The notes under the pieces are model-generated. The model was not told the DNA's origin and did not search any database. It was given only the letters and a program-made list of their open reading frames with translations. Below, piece after piece: positions 7,914-16,459 of a DNA stretch of 64,000 bases. The position numbers and the translations under genes were made by a program. This DNA comes from CAWGHZ01 sp963822575. Lineage in GTDB: Bacteria; Pseudomonadota; Alphaproteobacteria; MPNO01; DASWLB01. The stretch covers positions 958,382 to 1,022,381 of the forward strand of contig CAWGHZ010000004.1 of assembly GCA_963822575.1 (NCBI GenBank), in the 5' to 3' direction. Numbering within the stretch: position 1 is the first letter of the stretch; each line of letters begins with the position of its first letter.

Positions 7914-9062
7914 ATGAGCGAGCCCGCGTTCCTGCCCGGTGAGGCGTACCGTCCGCTGAAGGACGAGCACCCGACCGGACTGTTGCCGTCGCATGCGCTG
8001 CGCGCGCTGATCCGCGCCGGCGAGATCGCGGCGCCCGCCGGAGTCGGCGAGGACCAGGTTCAGCCGGCCAGCCTCGATCTCCGCCTCGGCCGGGTCGCGT
8101 GGCGCGTGCGAGCGAGCTTCCTTCCCGGTCCGGACGCCGCCGTCGCCGACCGCATCGCGCGCTTCCGGATGCACGAGATCGACCTGACGCCGGGCGCGGT
8201 GTTGGAGCGCGGCTGCGTCTACATCGCGCCGCTGCAGGAGCAGTTGAAGCTGCCCTCGCGCATCGCGGGCGTCGCCAACCCGAAAAGCTCCATCGGCCGG
8301 CTCGACGTGTTCACCCGTCTGATCTGCGACCGCGCCACCGAGTTCGAGCGGATCGAGGCGGGCTACGAGGGGCCCCTCTATGTCGAGATTTCGCCGCGCG
8401 CCTTCTCCGTGGTGGTGCGCGCCGGCTCGCGCCTTAACCAGCTCCGCCTCCGGCGTGGCTCGCCGGTGGTGGGCGAGGCGGCGCTGCGCCGCCTGCAGGA
8501 CGAGGTCGGGCTCGTCGACCGCGCCATCGGCCGCGACGAGCGCCTCGCCGACGGCATCCCGATCGCCGTCGACCTCGCGCCGCGCGGCGACGGCGCGCCG
8601 GTCGGCTACAAGGCGCGCAAGCACACCGGGCTGATCGACGTCGACCGCGTCGGCCGTTACGACCCGGCCGAGTTCTGGGAACCGGTGGTGCCCGGCCGCG
8701 ACGGCGGCGTCGTGCTCGATCCCGACGATTTCTACGTGCTGGCGTCGAAGGAGGCGGTGACCGTGCCGCCCGGCTACGCCGCCGAGATGCGCGCCTACGA
8801 CACGTTCGTGGGCGAGTTCCGCGTGCACTATGCGGGGTTCTTCGACCCGGGCTTCGGCTACGCCGAGCAGGGTGCGGGCACCCGCGCGGTCCTGGAGGTG
8901 CGCTCGCACGAGGTGCCGTTCCTGCTGGACGACGGGCAGATCGTCGGGCGGCTGGTCTACGAGCGGCTGACCGGCACGCCGGACAAGCTCTATGGCGGCG
9001 CCATCGGCTCGTCCTACCAGCGCCAGGGCCTCCAGCTCGCCAAGCAGTTCCGGACGGTGTGA
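7914..9062 (+). CDS. dcd: 2'-deoxycytidine 5'-triphosphate deaminase, long (DCD_N) form
   Basis: A 382-residue protein matching the long alphaproteobacterial dCTP deaminase family (two dUTPase-like halves), about twice the size of E. coli Dcd. The hallmark NPKSSIGRLDVFTRL occurs in the first half, and the second half ends with a GxGT-like AEQGAGTRAVLEVRSHEVPF. The reaction turns dCTP into dUTP, feeding dTMP synthesis. It is a single gene on the plus strand, bounded by 180 bp upstream and by repeat A copy 2 downstream. Confidence 0.9.
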   Translation: MSEPAFLPGEAYRPLKDEHPTGLLPSHALRALIRAGEIAAPAGVGEDQVQPASLDLRLGRVAWRVRASFLPGPDAAVADRIARFRMHEIDLTPGAVLERGCVYIAPLQEQLKLPSRIAGVANPKSSIGRLDVFTRLICDRATEFERIEAGYEGPLYVEISPRAFSVVVRAGSRLNQLRLRRGSPVVGEAALRRLQDEVGLVDRAIGRDERLADGIPIAVDLAPRGDGAPVGYKARKHTGLIDVDRVGRYDPAEFWEPVVPGRDGGVVLDPDDFYVLASKEAVTVPPGYAAEMRAYDTFVGEFRVHYAGFFDPGFGYAEQGAGTRAVLEVRSHEVPFLLDDGQIVGRLVYERLTGTPDKLYGGAIGSSYQRQGLQLAKQFRTV

Positions 9063-9073
9063 GTTACCATCCT

Positions 9074-9155
9074 CGTCATTGCGACGAGCGCAGCGACGAA
9101 GCAATCCAGGAATCGAGGAGCGGCCGTGGATTGCTTCGCTCCGCTCGTAATGACG
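9074..9155. repeat. Dispersed palindromic intergenic repeat, family A, copy 2
   Basis: A second copy of the palindrome at 4044-4126: the left arm has CGTCATTGCGACGAGCGCAG and GAAGCAATCCAGG, the right arm GGATTGCTTCGCTCCGCTCG and TAATGACGGG. The arms and the centre differ slightly from copy 1, showing an old dispersed family. It lies 12 bp after dcd and could fold to end its transcript. Confidence 0.85.
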
Positions 9156-9216
9156 GGCGGAAAGATGTGTCGCGCGGGCAATAGCCGAGTCCTCGCCCCC
9201 GGCGTAAAATCGAACC

Positions 9217-10464
9217 ATGCCAACGACCGATCCTTCGCTGTGGCGTCTGCTGCGCGAACGACCGGCGTTGCGCGGCTTCATCGCCATCCGGGCCGCCGAC
9301 GACCTCGGCTCCAACATGCTGAACGTCGCCATCGGCTGGTACGTCTACGTGGCGACCGGCACGCCGATGGGGCTCGCCTATGTCGGGCTGTCGCAGTTCC
9401 TGCCCAACCTCGCCGTCGCGCTGGTGGCCGGCCAGGTGGCCGACCGGTTCGACCGGCGGCGCGTGCTCGGCGTCGCGCTCACCGTCCAGGCCGTCTGCCT
9501 CGCGGTCTTCGCTGTATGGGCGTGGGTCGCGCCGCCGACGGCGGGGCCGGTCTACGTCCTGCTGGTGGTCATCGGCGCGGCGCGCGCCTTCAACGCACCG
9601 TCCTCGGCGGCGCTGCTGCCGCGCCTCGTCGACGCCGGCGAGTTTCCCCGCGCTGTTGCCGCCGCATCGTCGATCTCGCAGGTCGTCCGGATCGCCGGGC
9701 CGGCGGTCGGCGGGATCGTCTATGCGGTGGGAGGGCCGGTGGTGTTCGCCCTCTCGATGGGCCTCGCCGGGCTCGCCGCCGGGCTCGCTTATGCGCTGCC
9801 GCCCGGTCGGCCGCAGGCGGCGAGTGCGTCGGCCGCGACCGCGGACCGCAGTATCCTGGGCGGCATCCGCTTCATCCGCGCGAACCGCATCCTGCTCGCC
9901 CTGATCTCGCTCGACCTCTTCGCGGTGCTGCTCGGCGGCGTGTCGGCTTTGATGCCGATCTATGCCCGCGACATATTGCTGACCGGCCCGATCGGGCTCG
10001 GGCTGTTGCGCTGCGCGCCGGGCGCCGGCGCCGCCATCGTCGGCTTCGCTCTGGCGCAGCGCTCGGTCGGGCTCGGCGCGGGGCGGTTGATGCTCGCCTG
10101 CGTCGCGGGCTATGGCTGCTCGATCGTCGGGTTCGCGCTCTCGACGCATCTCTGGCTGTCGCTCGCGGCGCTGCTCTGCGCCGGCGGGTTCGACATGGTC
10201 AGCATGGTGATCCGGCAGACCTGGATCCAGCTCACCACCCCCGACGAGATGCGCGGCCGGGTGAGCGCGGTGAACTTCCTGTTCGTCGGCGCCTCGTTCC
10301 AGTTGGGCGAGTTCGAGTTGGGCGTCACCGCGGCCTTGTTCGGCACCGTCACCGCGGCCGCGCTCGGCGGGATGGGCACGCTCGCCGTCGTCCTCTTGTG
10401 GTCGCGGCTCTTCCCCGAGCTGCGCCAGACGCAGCGCCTGGCCGCGTCTACAGTTGCGCCCTGA
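9217..10464 (+). CDS. MFS transporter (EntS/MFS_3-like)
   Basis: A 415-residue inner-membrane protein with about twelve hydrophobic segments and the MFS loop 2-3 motif in VAGQVADRFDRRRVLG. The N-terminal IRAADDLGSNMLNVAIGWYVY resembles the EntS/MFS_3 group of exporters. The substrate is not predictable. The 3' end overlaps by 17 bases the convergent PadR-like regulator gene, which may therefore control it or be its antisense neighbour. Confidence 0.85.
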   Translation: MPTTDPSLWRLLRERPALRGFIAIRAADDLGSNMLNVAIGWYVYVATGTPMGLAYVGLSQFLPNLAVALVAGQVADRFDRRRVLGVALTVQAVCLAVFAVWAWVAPPTAGPVYVLLVVIGAARAFNAPSSAALLPRLVDAGEFPRAVAAASSISQVVRIAGPAVGGIVYAVGGPVVFALSMGLAGLAAGLAYALPPGRPQAASASAATADRSILGGIRFIRANRILLALISLDLFAVLLGGVSALMPIYARDILLTGPIGLGLLRCAPGAGAAIVGFALAQRSVGLGAGRLMLACVAGYGCSIVGFALSTHLWLSLAALLCAGGFDMVSMVIRQTWIQLTTPDEMRGRVSAVNFLFVGASFQLGEFELGVTAALFGTVTAAALGGMGTLAVVLLWSRLFPELRQTQRLAASTVAP

Positions 10465-10993
10465 GGTTCCGGAACCAATCGAGCCGCCCCCGGGCCTCTT
10501 CGGCGTCGAGTGCGAGCCAGGAGGCGAGCCGGCCCGGCTCGTTCGCGTGGCGGGCGCGCAGGTCCTCGATGCGCGCGAGCTCGGTCTCGCACGCCTCGAT
10601 CATCAGCTCGGCCTGGGCGCGCTGCGCCGCGGGATCGAGCAGGTGCAGGGACCGCATCTTGAGCGCGAGCACGAGGCGCGCGACCCCGTCGAACGGCCCG
10701 CGCACGCCCGAGTTCAGCAGCGCCGCGAGCTCGGCGCGGCCGGCGTCGGTGAGCGCGAGGCGCGCGTCCGGCCCCGGCTTGCCCGTGCCGCCGCCCTCTG
10801 CCGCGATCAGCCCTTCGAGCCGGTAAAGCTCCAAGGACGAGCCGGTGAACTCGAGCGATGGCCCGACGATCCGCGAGACGAAATGGCGGAGCGCCGTCGC
10901 GAGCGCGGCGTAGGTCAGCGGCTCGATCGCCAGCGTGCCGAGCACGGCGAGGCGCATCGCCTCCTTGGGCAGCAGCGTCCGGTCGCGATACAT
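10448..10993 (-). CDS. PadR-like transcriptional regulator
   Basis: A 181-residue protein with a winged-helix N-terminal domain (LAVLGTLAIEPLTYAALATA, then RLEGLI and the LTDAGRAEL wing) and a coiled-coil-like C-terminal helix typical of PadR proteins (Vir C-terminal). ATG at 10993 is chosen since the HTH begins soon after. PadR regulators often repress a neighbouring transporter; the convergent MFS gene is the nearest candidate but the head-on arrangement does not prove it. Confidence 0.75.
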   Translation of the reverse strand: MYRDRTLLPKEAMRLAVLGTLAIEPLTYAALATALRHFVSRIVGPSLEFTGSSLELYRLEGLIAAEGGGTGKPGPDARLALTDAGRAELAALLNSGVRGPFDGVARLVLALKMRSLHLLDPAAQRAQAELMIEACETELARIEDLRARHANEPGRLASWLALDAEEARGRLDWFRNLRAQL

Positions 10994-11073
10994 GCGGCGA
11001 GGATAGGGGGGCGGCGCTTGCCTGTCCACGCGAGGGCGCTAGACTGCGCCATCCCAACCTCGGAGGAAACGCC

Positions 11074-11577
11074 ATGGACGACGCCGCCAAGAAGACCGCG
11101 CTTCGCATGATCCCCTACGGCATCTACGTGCTGACCGTCGAGGCCGACGGCGAAACGGCGGCGGCCACGGTGAACTTCGTCACCCAGACCTCGTTCGCGC
11201 CGCCTTTGGTTGCGGTCGGGGTGAAGACCGACTCGGGGGCCTACGGGCTGATCAAGAAGGCCAAGTCCTTCGCCCTCAACATGCTGGGCAAGGGCCAGCA
11301 GGGCCCGGCCTTCACCTTCTTCAAGCCCGCGAAGCGCGAGGGCGACACGATCTCGGGCGAGAAGGTGCGCAAGGGCCCGGCGACCGGCCATCCGATCCTG
11401 GAATCGGCGCCCGCCTCGGTGGAATGCAAGGTGGTCCAGATCGTCGAGCAGGGCGACCATCACGTCGTCATCGCGGAGGTCGTCGAGGCCAACGTCGCCA
11501 AGGAGCCCGCCGGGCGCGCCGACGACGCGATCCTCTGGATGAAGGATCTGGGCGAGAAGGTGTTCTACGGCGGGTAG
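11074..11577 (+). CDS. Flavin reductase-like FMN-binding protein
   Basis: A 167-residue protein of the flavin reductase-like domain family (split beta-barrel): MIPYGIYVLTVEADGE followed by VNFVTQTSFAPPLVAVGV and FALNMLGKGQQGPAF. Members bind FMN and either reduce flavin for a monooxygenase partner or act alone. There is no dedicated oxygenase beside it, so the partner is unknown. GGAGG at 11061-11065 supports ATG 11074. A 170-bp gap separates it from the amidohydrolase. Confidence 0.85.
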   Translation: MDDAAKKTALRMIPYGIYVLTVEADGETAAATVNFVTQTSFAPPLVAVGVKTDSGAYGLIKKAKSFALNMLGKGQQGPAFTFFKPAKREGDTISGEKVRKGPATGHPILESAPASVECKVVQIVEQGDHHVVIAEVVEANVAKEPAGRADDAILWMKDLGEKVFYGG

Positions 11578-11746
11578 GCTGTATCCGGCAGCGACTCCGC
11601 GTCCGCGGAGCTGTAATTGTCGCGAATAGTTCGCAAGAAAAAGGGCCCTTGTCGGCATGGACAGGCGGGGCCCCGATGCGACATGATAGGTGAGAACCCG
11701 GCCGCGCGGCGCGGCCGGGCGGCCCGTCCGAACGAGGAATCGGCCC

Positions 11747-12970
11747 ATGGAACTCCCGACCAGTTCAGACTACCTCCGCATGAGCGTGGAGGAGTTCGAC
11801 ACCACCAAGCTTCTCCGTCACGCGGCGCAGCAGCGCGACCAGCGCGGCTTCGACAAGACGCTGATCATCGACGTCGACGCCCACCATTACGAATCCGAGT
11901 CGATGGCGGAGATCATCGAGTACATCCGCGACCCGGTGTTGCAGCAGCTCACCAGGTCGGCCGGCCAGACCCGCGCCGGGGCGGGCGCGCGTAATCCCGG
12001 CTTCCAGGACATGGGCGGGCGCGTCACGCGCTACCCGCTGCGCAAGCTGGAGCAGACCCCGAAGGACGGCACCCACCGCGACGTGCACCTGTCGCACCGC
12101 TGGATGGACGCGATCGGCATCGACTACATCTGCATGTTCCCGACGCCGATGCTGACGCTCGGCATGTCGCCCCAGCCGGGCGCCGAGAATTCGATGGCCT
12201 TCGCCTACAACAGCTGGCTGTGCGAGCGCGTGCTGAAGGGCAATTCGCGCATCAAGTCGATGCTCTATCTGCCGTTCAACGACCACGCCGCCGCCTACGA
12301 GATGGTGAAGGAGTTCGGCGGCCGGGAGGGCGTGATCGGCTTCATGATCACCTCGGTCCGCAACCGTCCCATCTGGGACAACGACTACATGAAGGTCTAC
12401 AAGGCGATCGAGGACCTCGGCGTGCCGCTGGCGTTCCACTCGGGCTTCAACTGGGACGACCCGATGATGCGGAACGCCAACCGGTTCATCACCGTGCACG
12501 CGCTCGGCTTCACCTGGCACAACGTGTATTACTGCACGAACTGGGTGATCAACGCGATGCCCGAGCGGTTCCCGAACCTGAAGGTGATCTGGATCGAGGG
12601 CGGGCTTGCCTGGGCGACCTGGCTCTCGCAACGCCTCGACAACGAGTACCGGATGCGGTCGTCGGAGTGCCCCGGCCTCAAGAAAATGCCGTCGGAGTAC
12701 TTCAAGGAGATGTACTACACGGCCCAGCCGATGGAGAAGCCGGACGACATGCGGCTTCTCGAGGACACGTTCCGCACGGTCAACGCCGAGACGCAGCTTC
12801 TCTACGCGTCCGACTATCCGCACTGGGACATGGACCTGCCGTCCACCATCTACGACCTGCCGTTCCTCAGCGAGCACGCGAAGAAGAACATCCTGGGCGA
12901 GAACGCGCGCAAGCTGTTCAACATGGACGTCAGCGACCGCTTCCCGAACTACAAGGCCGCGGCGGAGTAG
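11747..12970 (+). CDS. Amidohydrolase family 2 (metal-dependent hydrolase)
   Basis: A 407-residue TIM-barrel hydrolase of the amidohydrolase-2/ACMSD-like family. The first strand carries the metal motif variant DVDAHHYES, the middle LAFHSGFNWDD contributes a ligand His, and YASDYPHWDMDLP gives the conserved Asp near the C-terminus. The family includes decarboxylases and hydrolases of aromatic-ring degradation. It is followed by a hairpin terminator and then by an SDR, an FMN oxidase and a Rieske protein, hinting at a catabolic module. The substrate is unknown. Confidence 0.88.
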   Translation: MELPTSSDYLRMSVEEFDTTKLLRHAAQQRDQRGFDKTLIIDVDAHHYESESMAEIIEYIRDPVLQQLTRSAGQTRAGAGARNPGFQDMGGRVTRYPLRKLEQTPKDGTHRDVHLSHRWMDAIGIDYICMFPTPMLTLGMSPQPGAENSMAFAYNSWLCERVLKGNSRIKSMLYLPFNDHAAAYEMVKEFGGREGVIGFMITSVRNRPIWDNDYMKVYKAIEDLGVPLAFHSGFNWDDPMMRNANRFITVHALGFTWHNVYYCTNWVINAMPERFPNLKVIWIEGGLAWATWLSQRLDNEYRMRSSECPGLKKMPSEYFKEMYYTAQPMEKPDDMRLLEDTFRTVNAETQLLYASDYPHWDMDLPSTIYDLPFLSEHAKKNILGENARKLFNMDVSDRFPNYKAAAE

Positions 12971-12994
12971 CCGTTCGGCCCGATCGGAAGCGCG

Positions 12995-13020
12995 AAAGGG
13001 CGGGTGAACACCCGCCCTTT
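12995..13020 (+). terminator. Intrinsic terminator-like hairpin
   Basis: AAAGGGCGGGTG pairs with CACCCGCCCTTT across AA (about an 11-12 bp stem), followed by CCGTT. It lies 24 bp after the amidohydrolase stop and 23 bp before the SDR start, so the two genes may be separate units or the hairpin may attenuate. Confidence 0.7.
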
Positions 13021-13042
13021 CCGTTGGTGGGAGGAACGAACC

Positions 13043-13807
13043 ATGGGCAGGCTCGAAGGCAAGGTGGCCATCGTCACCGGCGGCGCGCAGGGCATCGGCG
13101 CGGCCTACGCCCGCGGCCTGGCGGCGGAGGGAGCCAAGGTCGCCATCTCCGACATCGATAGCGGCGCCAAGGTGGTGGACGAGATCCGCCGCGCGGGCGG
13201 AGAGGCGCTCGACGTGCCCACCGACGTCGCCGACGAGGCCGCCTGCCAGGCGATGGTCGCGAAGACCGTCGGCGGACTCGGCGGTCTGCACATCCTGGTC
13301 AACAACGCCGCCGCCTTCACCAACCTCGACCGCCAGGAATTCACCGACATCCCGGTCGAGCTGTGGGACCGGGTGATGGCGATCAACACGCGCGGCGTTT
13401 TCCTGTGCGCCAAGGCCGCCGCGCCGCACATGAAGGCGCAGAAATACGGCAAGATCATAAACATCGCGACCGGACGCTTCTTCCAGGGAGTGCCGATGTT
13501 CCTGCATTACGACGCCTCCAAGGGTGCGGTGATCGCCATGACCAAGGGCATGGCGCGCGAGCTCGGCGCCTACGACATCTGCGTCAACTGCCTCGCCCCC
13601 GGCTCGACCATGAGCGAGAACGTAAAGAAGAAGGGCGGCTGGGTGGCCTCTGGACGCGGCCAGTCGGACGTGGTGGCCGGCCGCGCCCTCAAGCGGCTGG
13701 AGGAGCCGGAGGACCTCGTCGGCGCCTGCGTCTTCCTCGCCTCGCCCGATTCCGACTTCGTCACCGGCCAGACCCTGCTGGTCGATGGCGGGGTGGGAAT
13801 GCATTAG
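13043..13807 (+). CDS. Short-chain dehydrogenase/reductase
   Basis: A 254-residue classical SDR: VTGGAQGIGA at residues 11-20 for NAD(P) binding, NNAAAF in the middle, and the YDASK catalytic Tyr/Lys. The end VTGQTLLVDGG is typical of the family. The ATG at 13043 follows GGGAGGAAC; a further in-frame ATG at 13004 lies inside the terminator hairpin and is unlikely. It is part of a group with an FMN oxidase and a Rieske protein, so it probably oxidises an alcohol in the same pathway. Confidence 0.9.
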   Translation: MGRLEGKVAIVTGGAQGIGAAYARGLAAEGAKVAISDIDSGAKVVDEIRRAGGEALDVPTDVADEAACQAMVAKTVGGLGGLHILVNNAAAFTNLDRQEFTDIPVELWDRVMAINTRGVFLCAKAAAPHMKAQKYGKIINIATGRFFQGVPMFLHYDASKGAVIAMTKGMARELGAYDICVNCLAPGSTMSENVKKKGGWVASGRGQSDVVAGRALKRLEEPEDLVGACVFLASPDSDFVTGQTLLVDGGVGMH

Positions 13808-13879
13808 GGGCCGGGATCGCTGGACAGGCGCAGCGGGGCGTATTTAGATGCGGGCGACAAGGAAACGGAGACGCGCGCG

Positions 13880-15013
13880 GTGAACGACGCAGTCAGCAAC
13901 AGCCCCCTGGCGCCCGCCCTCGCGCCGCGCGAGGACAGGTTCAACACGTTTCACGAGGTCATCAAGGCGGCGCGCAACAACATCACGCGCAACGCCTGGG
14001 ACTACATGATCGGCGGCGCGGAAAGCGAGACGACGCTCCGCCGCAATCGCATGGCGCTCGACAGCCTGGCGCTGCGCCCGCGCGTGCTGCGCGACGTCTC
14101 CAACATGGACCGGACAACGACGTTCCTCGGCCACAAGCTGCGCCTGCCGGTGCTGCTTGCGCCGATCGGGTCCCTGCAGTCGCTGCACGAGACGGGCGCC
14201 ATGGCGCCCGCCAAGGCGGCCGAGCAGTTCGGCACGATCTCGATCCTCTCCTCGGTCACCACGCCCAACATGGACGAGATCGCCAAGGAGACGTCGCACC
14301 CCAAGATCTTCCAGCTCTACGTGCGCGGCGACCGCGCCTGGGTCGACGATCATGTCGCGCGCGCCATCGACCTCGGCTACGCCGCCTTCTGCTTCACCGT
14401 CGATACGGCGGTCTACGGCAGGCGCGAGCGCGACATCATCAAGCGGCACCGCCCCACCGCGCGCCACCAACTCGACCCGATGGGGCCGCTCTACCAGGCG
14501 GCGCTCAATTGGAACGACATCCGCCGGTTCAAGGACCGCTACGACATCCCGTTGGTGCTCAAGGGAATCGCCACTGCCGAGGATGCCGAGACGGCGGTCG
14601 AGATCGGCTGCGACGTGGTCTACGTTTCCAATCATGGCGGGCGCCAGCTCGACCACGGGCGCGGCACCATCGAGGTGCTGCCCGAGGTGGTCGAGGCCGT
14701 CGGCGGCAAGGCGAAGATCGTGGTCGACGGCGCTATCAATCGCGGGACGGACGTGATCAAGGCCATGGCGCTGGGCGCCGACGCGGTCGCCATCGGCCGG
14801 CTGTGCGGCTACGGCGCGGCAGCCGGCGGGGCCGAGGGCGTGAACCGCGTGCTGGAGATCCTGGAGACCGAGATCACCGTGGCGATGGCCAATCTCGGCG
14901 TCGCGAGCTTCGCCGAGCTCGACGACACGTTCGTCCACAAGGCCCAGCCGACCAACCCGCCGCACGTGTTCAGCGCGTTCAACCATCTCGACATCGACCT
15001 CGGCGACTATTGA
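13880..15013 (+). CDS. FMN-dependent 2-hydroxyacid oxidase/dehydrogenase
   Basis: A 377-residue TIM-barrel flavoprotein of the lactate/glycolate/mandelate oxidase family. It shows the LAPIGSLQSLHETGAM strand, LKGIATAEDAE with the FMN-contacting Lys, and the active-site SNHGGRQLDHGRGT segment with the catalytic His. It oxidises a 2-hydroxyacid to a 2-oxoacid; whether oxygen or the respiratory chain is the acceptor is unclear. The start is GTG at 13880, behind a GGAGA. The Rieske gene follows by 31 bp. Confidence 0.9.
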   Translation: MNDAVSNSPLAPALAPREDRFNTFHEVIKAARNNITRNAWDYMIGGAESETTLRRNRMALDSLALRPRVLRDVSNMDRTTTFLGHKLRLPVLLAPIGSLQSLHETGAMAPAKAAEQFGTISILSSVTTPNMDEIAKETSHPKIFQLYVRGDRAWVDDHVARAIDLGYAAFCFTVDTAVYGRRERDIIKRHRPTARHQLDPMGPLYQAALNWNDIRRFKDRYDIPLVLKGIATAEDAETAVEIGCDVVYVSNHGGRQLDHGRGTIEVLPEVVEAVGGKAKIVVDGAINRGTDVIKAMALGADAVAIGRLCGYGAAAGGAEGVNRVLEILETEITVAMANLGVASFAELDDTFVHKAQPTNPPHVFSAFNHLDIDLGDY

Positions 15014-15044
15014 AGCCGGTCGCGTAACGGAAAGGATCTATTCC

Positions 15045-15422
15045 ATGGCCAAGGAAATCTTCGTCGCCAAGTCGGACGAGCTGAAGGACGGCGGGCGCAG
15101 GCTGCTGATCGACGGCAGGACCGAGATCGGCGTGTACCGCATCAAGGGCAAGCTCTATGCCTATTCGAACCTGTGCCCGCACCAGGGCGGCCCCGCCTGC
15201 GAGGGCATGCTGATCGGCAAGGTGGAGGAGGTGTACGGCGAGAACTCCACCGTGCTCGGCATGCGCTTCAACGAAGATGAGATCCACATCGTCTGCCCCT
15301 GGCACGGCTGGGAGTTCAAGCTGGAGGACGGGGTGCACGCCGGGGGCGGCGCCTGCGACAAGTGGAAGCTGCGCAAGTACGACGTGGTCGAGCGCGGAGG
15401 CGAGATTTATGTCTCAGCCTGA
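15045..15422 (+). CDS. Rieske [2Fe-2S] protein
   Basis: A 125-residue soluble Rieske protein. The cluster ligands are visible as CPH (Cys44, His46) and CPWH (Cys84, His87), and a conserved KWKLRKYDVVERGGEIYVS tail follows. Stand-alone Rieske proteins of this type act as ferredoxins for ring oxygenases or similar enzymes, but no oxygenase alpha subunit lies next to it. The spacing between the two ligand pairs is longer than usual owing to an insert at about 55-75. It overlaps by 14 bases the next gene. Confidence 0.92.
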   Translation: MAKEIFVAKSDELKDGGRRLLIDGRTEIGVYRIKGKLYAYSNLCPHQGGPACEGMLIGKVEEVYGENSTVLGMRFNEDEIHIVCPWHGWEFKLEDGVHAGGGACDKWKLRKYDVVERGGEIYVSA

Positions 15423-15765
15423 GCCGGAAGCTTCCGGCCCGGCCGACCAGATCGCCGACGAGGCGGCGGAAAGCGCCGCCATCGAGGCGGCCTGCCGCGC
15501 GCTCGTCGCCGCGCGCGACAAGGGCGAGGCGGTCTCCGCCGAACAGGTCCAGGCGCTCCTCGCGCCCTTGGCCAAGCTCTACGCCGTGCGGTTCCAGGCG
15601 GGCGACCGGTTCTGGCCCTTCGCCAACGGGCGCGGCATGCCGGCGACGGCGGTGATGATCCTCTGCAACGCCATGCTGCGCAACATCAACTCCGAGACGT
15701 TCGAGCTCGCCATCTGGCAAGCCTTCTCCGGCAACGTCGCGCCGCCCCAGTCGGAAGAGCTGTAG
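15409..15765 (+). CDS. Hypothetical protein coupled to Rieske gene
   Basis: A 118-residue protein that I do not recognise. The N-terminal 30 residues are acidic and Ala/Glu-rich; the rest is helical with FWPFANGRGMPATAVMILCN and an IWQAFSGN ending. No signal peptide is visible. The start overlaps the Rieske stop by 14 bases, so the two are translated together and it may be a partner or a chaperone of the Rieske protein. This is inference from position only. Confidence 0.75.
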   Translation: MSQPEPEASGPADQIADEAAESAAIEAACRALVAARDKGEAVSAEQVQALLAPLAKLYAVRFQAGDRFWPFANGRGMPATAVMILCNAMLRNINSETFELAIWQAFSGNVAPPQSEEL

Positions 15766-15767
15766 GA

Positions 15768-15788
15768 GGGCGGGTCGGGGACCCGCCC
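15768..15788. terminator. Hairpin between convergent genes
   Basis: GGGCGGGTC pairs with GACCCGCCC. A second inverted stretch, GGCCGGTCCCCGACC, follows at about 15815-15830. It lies between the small hypothetical gene and the convergent carboxymuconolactone decarboxylase-like gene. Confidence 0.55.
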
Positions 15789-15850
15789 CCACGATCGGAT
15801 CGCGGGTATGTAGGGGCCGGTCCCCGACCGACCCCATTTCGTGTATTGCC

Positions 15851-16390
15851 TTACGCCGGCACCGGCACGCGGTGGAGCTTCATCGCCATCGCGACCGCCG
15901 AGTAGTAGCCCAGCAGCGCCAGCACCTCGGCGAGTCCGTCGCGGCCGAGCGCCTTCTCGGCACTGGCAAACACTTCGTCCGAACCGCCGCCCGGCGCCAT
16001 GGCGATCTGGCAGAGGTCGTAGACCGCCTTCTCGCGCGGATCGGCCAGCTCCGGCGTGCGGCCGGCCTTGATCGCCTCGATCGCCGCCTGGGGATAGCCC
16101 AGCTCCAGGCAGCGCTTCACGTGTGCGGCCTGCACATATGCGCCCTGCCAGTGGGTGGCGATGATCACGATGGTGAGCTCGACCTCGCGCTCGGTGAGCG
16201 CGCCCTTCTTGTTGAGAAACGTGCCGATCGTCTCCATCGCTGCCGCGAGCTTGGGCGAATGGATCCAGATCTTGTAGGGGGTGAGCAGGCGGCCGCGGCC
16301 GGCGACCAGGTCGTCGAAGACCTTCTTCTGCTCGGCGGTCAGCTTGCCCTCGGGAATCTCGAGGATGCGGACGGGTTCTGCTTCGGCCAT
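15851..16390 (-). CDS. Carboxymuconolactone decarboxylase (CMD/AhpD-like) protein
   Basis: A 179-residue all-helical protein of the CMD family. The core LTEREVELTIVIIATHWQGAYVQAAHVKRCLELG resembles the AhpD/CMD motif, but the two active-site cysteines of AhpD peroxidases are not both present (only one Cys, in VKRCLE), so an alkylhydroperoxidase role is not supported. Paralogues of this type occur next to aromatic-degradation genes; the Rieske cluster lies on its other side. ATG at 16390 is used. Confidence 0.8.
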   Translation of the reverse strand: MAEAEPVRILEIPEGKLTAEQKKVFDDLVAGRGRLLTPYKIWIHSPKLAAAMETIGTFLNKKGALTEREVELTIVIIATHWQGAYVQAAHVKRCLELGYPQAAIEAIKAGRTPELADPREKAVYDLCQIAMAPGGGSDEVFASAEKALGRDGLAEVLALLGYYSAVAMAMKLHRVPVPA

Positions 16391-16459
16391 CGGTGTCCTC
16401 CCTGGATGAGCGGGGAGGACGTTAGGCGGCCGGCCGGGGCCGGTCAATCGATCGCGGCG

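Noticed and set aside
15851..16390. An AhpD-type peroxidase
   Set aside because: The CxxC active site is missing; only one Cys is present.
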